From Scenedesmus sp. ARA3 (Eukaryota; Chlorophyta; Chlorophyceae; Sphaeropleales; Scenedesmaceae): a stretch of DNA of 64,000 bases. Below the pieces are notes generated by a model. It saw nothing but the letters and a program-made list of their open reading frames with translations, was not told where the DNA came from and ran no database searches. The position numbers and the translations under genes were made by a program. Numbering within the stretch: the first letter of the stretch is position 1; every line of letters starts with the position of its first letter. Shown here piece by piece: positions 56,795-64,000 of this stretch. The stretch covers positions 53,220 through 117,219 of the forward strand of contig RWJK01000949.1 of assembly GCA_004335835.1 (NCBI GenBank), read 5' to 3'.

Positions 56795-59700
56795 ATGCCT
56801 AGGGAGATCATTAATATTCAAGTTGGGCAGTGTGGAAACCAAGTGGGCAGTGAGTTCTGGCGAAAGGTGGGTGCAGGCAGGCGTGCACAGCACAAAGCAT
56901 GTAATTGTCTGCGCAGCATGCAGCACTGCTGACCTACAAGCATGTCAACAGGCCAAAGCATGTGCTCAGGAAAGTACATTTTCTTGCTGGCTTCCTTTTT
57001 TGCAGCTCTGCTCAGAGCATGGAATCAGCAAAGATGGCATGCTGGAAGACTTTGCAACACAGGTGAGTCCGATGCTGAGATTCAAGTACAGCCACAAACA
57101 TCCTGTACTCGTCAAGAAGGCATCTTTCATCATGCTTGCATTAGCATTCAGAAGAGCTGCTCAAGCAACAAGCGCCACCACGCAGCAGCAGCAGCAGCAG
57201 CACCACCACTACCACCGCAGCTGCTGACTCTGCAGTGGGTTGCTCTGCGATGCCTGTTGCAGGGCGGCGACAGGAAGGACGTGTTCTTTTATCAGGCAGA
57301 TGACGAGCACTACGTGCCCCGCGCTATACTGCTGGACCTGGAGCCACGGTGCGTGCAGCGCACATGTGTGTCGGCAGATGCGTTTCTGCAGGCAGTGCCA
57401 GGCATGAGCTCCTCTGCGACGCTTGCAGGAGAGAGCAGCGTTGCCATGGCAGGGGCTGCAGATTACATCCATGCAACACCAGCAAGTGCACTTGGTGATC
57501 AGCAAGTTGCTTGCAGTGGCTGATGCGCTGCATGTGTTGCTCAAGGTACCCTTCCTCGCATCCTCCACGTGGCTCCTAGTAAACTTATGTGCACCTTGCC
57601 GCATGTTTGTCGCTTCGTTTGCTTGTCTGCTGCAGCGTGATCAACGGCATCCAGACCTCCGACATCGCCAACCTGTTCAACCCGGAGAACATCTTCATCT
57701 CCAAGGAGGGTGGCGGCGCGGGCAACAACTGGGCCAGCGGCTTCACGCAGGGCGAGCAGGTGCAGGAGACGCTGCTGGACATGATAGGTGAGCCTGGACA
57801 TGTGCTGGCAAAGCTTCAGCTGAATCGTTGGTGTTTGTTTGTAGCAGCGCGCTGCTTTGTCCTTTGTCAGCAGTGTGAGCGGCATAGTCGGCACGTTGCT
57901 ATTGGCGGACAGACCAGGTGGCAAGCTCCGTCCGCAACTGATTCAGAACGCCTGCAGGCGCGTTGAGTGCGCTATGCACTGCCATGCTTGTCCCGTGGTG
58001 TTCTGTCCCGCCCTGCACACATTGCACCCAGCCCACCCGTTCTATTGCCTGCTTTCGTGGCATACTGCTGCCGCCGCCGCTGCCGCTGCTGCTGCTGCTG
58101 CTGCCGGCCACAGACCGCGAGGCGGAGTACTGTGACAGCCTGGAGGGCTTCACGCTGTGCCACAGCATTGCGGGAGGCACAGGCAGCGGCATGGGCAGCT
58201 ACCTGCTGGAGCTGCTCAGCGACAGGTGGAACAAAAAGCTCATACAGACCTACAGGTGGGCGCGGCACGGCGAGGGGCTTAATGTGGCACTTCCTGTGGT
58301 GGGCGGGGCAGCGCTGCAGCCGGAGGCATTGATGGTGTAACAGCGGGTGCGCCAGGCGCCTGCGCTGCTGCGTGTGGCAGCTGGCGGGAGCAGTGCGGGT
58401 GGTGGTGTGTTGGCGCGCTGGTTGGTGTGAGCGCAGCCCTGCTTGCATCACATGCGCTGCACGGCATGGGCCGCAGTGTGGCGTGCGGTGCTGCGCTGCG
58501 GGCAGGGGGTTGTTGATGGCGGCGTGCAGGCGCCAGGCGCCTCTGCTGCTGCGTGTGGCAGCTGGCGGGAGCAGTGCAGGCGGTGGTGTGCGTCTCGATG
58601 CATCTCCTAGTGCCTGCCCTGCCGCCCTGCCAGCATCACCCACGCGGCCGCCAACTCTACCTTGCCATGCATGACACCGCATCAACAACACTCTGTCGCT
58701 CAACCACACACACTTGATTGCCTTGCTGCCGCGCAGCGTGTTCCCCAACCAGAGTGAGTCCAGCGACGTGGTGGTACAGCCCTACAACTCGCTGCTGACG
58801 CTGAAGCGGCTCACGCAGAACGCTGATGCGGTCGTGGTGCTGGACAACACGGCGCTGGACCGCATTGCTGTGGAGCGGCTGCACGTTGAGAACCCCACGT
58901 TTGCGCAGATCAACAGCCTGGTGTCCACAGTCATGGCAGCTTCCACCACCACGCTGCGCTACCCAGGTGCGCTGCTGATGATGAGGCTACAGCATCGGGT
59001 TGCTGGGCGTGTCAGTTCAATGTCGGCCTTGCTGTGATGTTATGTTGCAGGGCGGCAGTGTGAGGGACGGCGGCAAGGTGATGTACCAGCGCAGCAGGGC
59101 GGTGTCTTTCTAGGCGGCATGTTAGACGGGTGCTGCAACAACTCGCACATGCTTGTTGCATGTGCTCTCCTTGAGGCATGGTGTCCTGCGCCGCGCGGCA
59201 CTCACCAGGTTTATCATCCTTGCATCTGCACACCACCCTGCACATGGTCAAACCTGGTCAAACTCACCTGCACACTGTCCCGCGCTGCTGTTTTCTGCTG
59301 CAGGCTACATGAACAACGACCTGGTGGGGCTCATCGCCTCCCTCATCCCCACGCCGCGCTGCCACTTCCTGCAGACCGGCTACACGCCGCTGACCGTTGA
59401 GAACGAGTCAGGCTTGGTCAACAGCAGCATCCGCAAGACCACGGTGCTGGACGTGATGCGGCGCCTGCTGCAGCCCAAGAACCTCATGGTGAGATTGGCA
59501 GGCTGTAAATTCAAGTGGTTAAAACCTAAGATGCGCGCTGTGGCGTTGCCGCTCCGTGGTTGGTGGGGTGTGCGTGGCGGTATGGCATGAGTGCGCATGC
59601 TAGGCCAGGCACATTGTCGGGTGCCAAGAGCGTGACTTGCTGAGATGCCTGTGAGTCGTAACCTGCCCTGAGAGTGTTCTCTTCTGCGCCCGAGGGGTAT

Positions 59701-60967
59701 GCAGGCAGCCGTTGCTTCAAAGATGCACAGGGTTATGCGCATGCCTTTGCATGTATGCGGGTCTCATGCGCATGCGGCACCCTTGAAATCCCATATGTAC
59801 GACAGCAGCAATCCACCCAACTCACCAGCCCTGTTTGTACCCCTGCCACCATTCCCGCGCATGCACACTCGCCTACCCTTGAGACAATCGCAGGTGTCGC
59901 CGCACGCGCGCGCCAAGGACCTGGCCAGCAGCCGCTACATCAGCATCCTGAACATCATCCAGGGAGAGGTGGACCCCAGCCAGGTGCACAAGAGCCTCAC
60001 GCGCATCCGCGAGCGCAAGACAGCCAACTTCATCGAGTGGGGGCCGGCCAGCATCCAGGTGCGCGCAGGAGGCAGCGCTGCTGCACAGCATGCGCCAGCA
60101 GTTGGCTGTGCCGGCTGGCACCTTGTGCTGTTGCCGTCACACCTGAGCTTGCAGCCGCCGCAACCAGCCACGCCGCCCTTGCTTCCTTGTAGGTGGCGTT
60201 CTGCTTGCTTGCTTGCTTGCCCCTGTTGCTACGTGACGAACAACCCACGCACTTAGTGGTGGTCATCAAAGTGACAACCTGCGGCCTTGTAAATGACTGT
60301 ACCCTGCCTGCCATGTGCCCTGCAACCTCCCCTGCCAGGTGGCGCTGAGCAAGAAGTCTCCCTACGTGCAGTCTGCGCACCGCGTGTCGGGCCTCATGCT
60401 GGCCAACAACACCTCCATCAGGCACCTGTTCAACAAGATCATGCGCGACTACGACAAGCTCATGGGGCCCAACAACAGCAGGAGGTGCGCATGCAGCGCT
60501 GCATTGATGACAGCATGAACAGCGCAACTGAATGATTCACAAGCACGACAAGACAGCAGTAGCCTTGGGCATGTAACTGTGCAGCGCAACTGCCTGTGCA
60601 ATCAGCAACCGGCCGCCTGCTGCGTTGCATTCCATCTAACGCTCTTTTTTTTGTTACCGCAGGGCGTTCCTGGACCCGTACGCGCAGTTTGCGCGCTTCA
60701 GCGATGGCAACGGGGCCCTGGACCTGGAGGAGTTCATGGACGCGAAGGATGTGGTCACCAGCCTCAGCAAGGAGTATGAGGCCTGCGAGCGCGCCGACTA
60801 CGTGAGTGGCGCAGCATGCGTTTCCTCACAATACGTTGGTTGTGGTTCATTTGTGACGTGCTTTGTGCCGGTTGCTGGCACCTGTGCAGGTATCTTTGCA
60901 ATTGCAGCTCCTCACATTGTCTTGTGTGCATATCTATGCTTGCTTGCAGATCCAGTCAGAGTTCTGA
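56795..60967 (+). CDS. TUBG: Gamma-tubulin
   Basis: Eleven exons: 56795-56866, 57006-57062, 57263-57348, 57636-57787, 58114-58255, 58737-58966, 59304-59488, 59894-60058, 60339-60484, 60663-60801, 60950-60967. The total, 1392 nt, gives 463 residues, close to the usual 450-475. It starts [20 protein letters not shown]. The tubulin signature GGTGSGMGS is present. Gamma-specific stretches include [31 protein letters not shown] and [18 protein letters not shown]. The region after KLMGPNNSR (residues about 405-463) is divergent and acidic. The last exon is only 18 bases and encodes IQSEF-stop; without it the frame reads on into intron. Gamma-tubulin caps microtubule minus ends in ring complexes and nucleates microtubules at basal bodies and spindle poles. 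It is divergent from SCYL2. Confidence 0.96.
58350..58591 (+). repeat. Duplicated block inside a gamma-tubulin intron
   Basis: About 60 bases starting CGCCAGGCGCC at 58350 recur with few changes at 58531, 181 bases later, inside the intron 58256-58736. Both copies include GCGTGTGGCAGCTGGCGGGA. It looks like a recent local duplication. Confidence 0.8.
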
Positions 60968-62479
60968 GCAGCGGCGGTTGTCATGGGAGCTGCTGGGCTG
61001 CAGCACACCTGGCAGAGGCGCAGGCTGCAGCTTCAACAGCACCCACGCACTGCTTGCCGCGCCAGCAAGGGCATGCGCTGAAGTGCGGCCCAGCAAGCAG
61101 CACCAGCGTGCCGTGCATGGTGTGCTGCTGGCGGCTAGACTGGGGAGACGCTGGCGTGGCTGTAGCCGGCTGCACTTCGACGGGCACTGCGAGGCGCCAG
61201 GTTGCACAGCGGCTGTAGCTGTGGCTACCATCTGGTGGCGGCAGCTCCTCAAGCTGTAGCAGCAAGGCAGGAAGAGGGGAAGGCGCAGCACGGCACTGTG
61301 AGGTACTGCACTGCAACGCAGCTCAGAGTGCGTCGAGCCACTCTTTCATGCCGCCACTGACATGCGAGCCTGCTCTGGCGGCTTTGGCTGTCTTAGAAGC
61401 ACAGGTAGTCCCCGCCAGCAGCCATACAGATGCACCCTCTGGTACAGCGGGAGAGTATCCGCGCCAGAGGTGGCATCAAGACAGGCTAGTAGCAGGGTTT
61501 GCTCGGCATGGGAAGCACACTTGCATTGGCTGTGTACTCGCGCACTCGCGCTGGCCGGACAGATCACCTTTGCAGAGAAGATGTGGCAGGGCGTGTGCTT
61601 TGACAGAAAGGTTGTTGCGGGGTTGCTGCATGTTAGCAATGCCAGTGTTGGTGCAGCAGTTTGAAGGAGTAGAGCACCGCGCGCATGGTCGACACATGCG
61701 CAGCATGCCAGCAGTAACTGTGCGCAGGGCATCGCCTGCTCAAACAGAAGACAGACTTGGCCTTTGAGACTGGCTGGCCATAGAAGTCAATAGACGCCAC
61801 ATTGCTGCATGTTGACAGAGAATTCCCATAAATGTCAGCAGTGGACTGTGGACTGCTTGTACATATGGTGATGTTTCGGCTTTTGTTGGCTCTCTTATTT
61901 GAGTTCCCCGTTCACTTGATTAGTGGAGCTTGTAAACGTATTGTTCACTAGCGCATGTGATCTTTGCTCCGGCTTCTGTAGCAGCAGCGTGTCCACATCA
62001 GGCGGCACTTGCTAACAGCCTGACCAGAGTCAACGGTGGTTGTAGATGCTGACATAGCCTCCAGGTTGGAGGCCTGCAACCTGCAACTTGAAGGCTTTTC
62101 ACTGCAAGTCCCTTGTCTGGCCTGCGAGAAACACATTGAGTGCAACAGCAAGGTGTTGCAGCAGCTGACGACTTCAGCGCAGGAGTTGCTTGAAGGCAGC
62201 AGCCCCTTGCATGCAGGGCCTGCGCTGCGCTGTGGTACATCAGATGTTGCCAGCTGCCAAGCTTTCAGCGTATGCATGCTTGGACATATGCCTGCTCAGC
62301 CACTTGTAACCTTCTACCGCTGCGACAGCTGCTGATGCGGCATCCAATACTCGCTAGCGCTGGTCAAGTAGATACAGAAGCTACAACGAGAGCAGCCCAA
62401 GACCGCTTTCGGCCTTGCTCAAGGGCCGCTCCAGGTGGTCATTAGTTTGAAATGTTTAGAACATTGCGCATGATATGCT

Positions 62480-62567
62480 GGGAGGATGCATCCTCCCTGC
62501 AGTCGTCACGTTGGCCCAACACCCCCGGGGGGTGTTGCATTACATCGCCAGGCACCTGGCAGGTGCC
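62480..62567. repeat. Cluster of three inverted repeats
   Basis: GGGAGGATGCATCCTCCC at 62480-62497 is a perfect 18-bp palindrome. At 62517-62537 arms of 10 bp (CAACACCCCC and its complement) flank one base. At 62551-62567 arms of 8 bp (GGCACCTG and CAGGTGCC) flank one base. All three fall within 88 bases. Confidence 0.85.
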
Positions 62568-63234
62568 TTCAATGCCATCTAGCAGTGCCAGAAGCGTGGT
62601 GAGCCATCGGCAGCATTTACACTAGTGCAATGCCTCTAGTTCTCCGCCCCTGGTGACCCAAAATGGCCACCATGGTGCACCCCGCCCCTGTAACCAAAAG
62701 AGCTTCTGGTGAACGGTACCACCGGTGCACCCAATTCTAGGTTCTGCATGGCCTCTGCAGCAGGCCGCTGCAGCCCGTACGCATGTGAACAACAACGCAG
62801 CCATCTGTGTTGCTGTGACAGCGGCAGCGACGCCTGCAGCTGCCCAGCAGCCGCGCTGCTACGTGCCGTGCACGGCATGTGCACATGCATCACATTTGTT
62901 GCAATGCAACATTTTTGTACACAGCCCAACATGCATCACGAGTGATGGTGCACCATATTCTGGGTCTCCAGCAGCTTATGAACAGCTTAAATGAAAAGAT
63001 GATCAAACAAGAGTGTGTGACTCAAGGATCGCACGGGACCAACGTCGCTTGAGTACAACGGAACGTACATGTACTTCCGCTATCCGCATCCCAGATATTC
63101 GTATCCGCTACTTAAGTACTTAAGCTTCCACATCCGAATCCGATAGACCACCCGGTTCCCGCTGCTGATCAGCATCATGATGTACGCTTGCTGCAGCAAG
63201 TGCACTCCCCACAACCTGAAAACCACATCTTTGC

Positions 63235-63240
63235 TATATA
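63235..63240 (+). promoter_or_regulatory. TATA-like element upstream of gene C
   Basis: TATATA about 280 bases before the gene C start codon, followed by a relatively AT-rich stretch. It is a candidate core promoter only. Confidence 0.3.
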
Positions 63241-63520
63241 ACTACAAATGCATTGGACAACAGCTGTGCCAGCCATGTTTCCGCTCGTTTGCCAGTTTTG
63301 CTCATTCAATGAAAGTTCACAGTTCAATGAATGTTCCTACCGGGCAGATTAGCTGCAGTATTAGCAAAGCAGCCCGGGAGCCCGGTAAGCACAGCTGTTA
63401 CTTACACACCCGGCCCATAAAACAGGAAACTCCTGCCGGCGATAGCAAGCCATCCAGCCAGCGTTCCGTCTTGTTGCCGTTTCGGTCGCAGTAGCGTCGC
63501 GTTCGACCAGTCAAGCCACC

Positions 63521-64000
63521 ATGGCCAACACCATGGTGCTCAAGGCCCTCCTTCTGTCCTGTGCAGCAATTTCAGTGTTCGGTGAGTCTGCAGCAGTGCG
63601 CTTCTCGTGGATGGTGGCGGTGACCGGGCCGGTCTTGCCCGGTTCGAAACACATCCTTTGGCGGTGTTGCCTGTCAGCGACATCGCCTGCCGTAAGATCA
63701 TTAACGGCTGCCTTGATTCATAATCAGTGGCATCACCCTTCCATGTGGCAGCATGCACGTTGAAGGCAGCAGCAGCAATCCCGCAATGCCGGTTCAGCTT
63801 AACACGCAACGACTTACTATTCCGATCCAGCTGATATTATGATACCTTTCTGCGCCATACTGTGCTGCCTGCTTACAGGTCACCGACAGCTGCTGCAGCA
63901 GACCAGCTGCCCTGCTGGCTGTGACACCACTGTTGGGGCCTGCGTCTTTGACAGCACATCTGCCTTCTACAGGTGCACCAAGTGCCTCAACAACAGGGTG
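63521..64000 (+). CDS. Gene C: 5' end of a third A/B-type secreted cysteine-rich protein
   Basis: Exon 1 (63521-63581) encodes a signal peptide, MANTMVLKALLLSCAAISVF. A phase-1 GT-AG intron follows, as in genes A and B. Exon 2 starts at 63879 and runs off the window. It reads GHRQLLQQTSCPAGCDTTVG, then ACVFDSTSAFYRCTKCLNN. This lines up with gene B (TCPIQYCKEASACVYSSRT, WQCKSCNF) in the same position after the signal peptide. Like B and unlike A, there is no intron between the CPxxxC and C[VI][YF] segments. Three ATG-proximal features favour this start: a GCCACCATGG context, an immediate hydrophobic run, and the shared phase-1 intron. It is on the opposite strand to A and B. The rest of the protein is not visible. 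Confidence 0.82.

Larger units (their letters stand above)
60968..63520. other. Intergenic: gamma-tubulin 3' flank and gene C upstream region
   Basis: TGTAA near 61929-61933 is a candidate poly(A) signal for gamma-tubulin, implying a 3' UTR of roughly 950 bases. Frames at 60956-61316 and 61346-61767 have no domain. A palindrome-rich patch lies at 62480-62567. An ATCCG-rich stretch lies at 63078-63150 and a TATATA at 63235-63240. No gene is supported. Confidence 0.5.

Noticed and set aside
1..64000. CRISPR arrays, prokaryotic operons or prophage
   Set aside because: The window is intron-rich eukaryotic nuclear DNA; the only regular repeats are trinucleotide runs.

Overview
The window is nuclear DNA of a green alga, most likely a chlorophycean of the Sphaeropleales (Tetradesmus/Scenedesmus-like). 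The genus is a guess from sequence style. Genes are split by many short GT-AG introns. CAG/CTG trinucleotide runs are extreme, both in coding sequence (poly-Gln, poly-Ala) and in introns just before acceptors. The recognisable genes are eukaryotic: gamma-tubulin, SCYL2, an AP2 factor and a RING-CH protein. I rebuilt exon structures by hand from splice signals and reading phase. The phases close exactly for the complete gamma-tubulin, SCYL2 and secreted-protein models, which is strong internal support.

Layout. Plus strand, 0-16 kb: the 3' end of a GLYR1-type glyoxylate/succinic-semialdehyde reductase; a RING-CH zinc-finger protein; a conserved gene of unknown function whose intron holds 29 CAG units; and a poly-Gln AP2-domain transcription factor. 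Minus strand, 17.9-26.2 kb: gene A, a 12-exon secreted cysteine-rich protein of about 1522 residues. Plus strand, about 28.7-31.4 kb: a Gln-rich protein. Minus strand, 35-49.3 kb: gene B, a 17-exon paralogue of A (about 1349 residues), followed by B', a decayed tandem copy of the 3' two-thirds of B. Minus strand, 50.3-56.0 kb: SCYL2. Plus strand, 56.8-61.0 kb: gamma-tubulin, divergent from SCYL2. Plus strand, 63.5 kb to the end: gene C, the first two exons of another member of the A/B family, cut by the window edge.

The most interesting content is the A/B/B'/C cluster. It is a local family of large secreted proteins with an N-terminal signal peptide, GCC2/GCC3-like (ephrin-receptor-like) cysteine modules, two PAN/Apple-like modules, and a C-terminal array of repeats of the type CPxGT...DC..L.PGYYY.G...C..G.YC. 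There is no membrane anchor in A or B. Many exon joins fall inside the same conserved Cys codon (TG|C, phase 2), so exons can be duplicated without breaking the frame. B' shows five independent signs of decay. An extracellular-matrix, cell-wall or recognition role is inference only.
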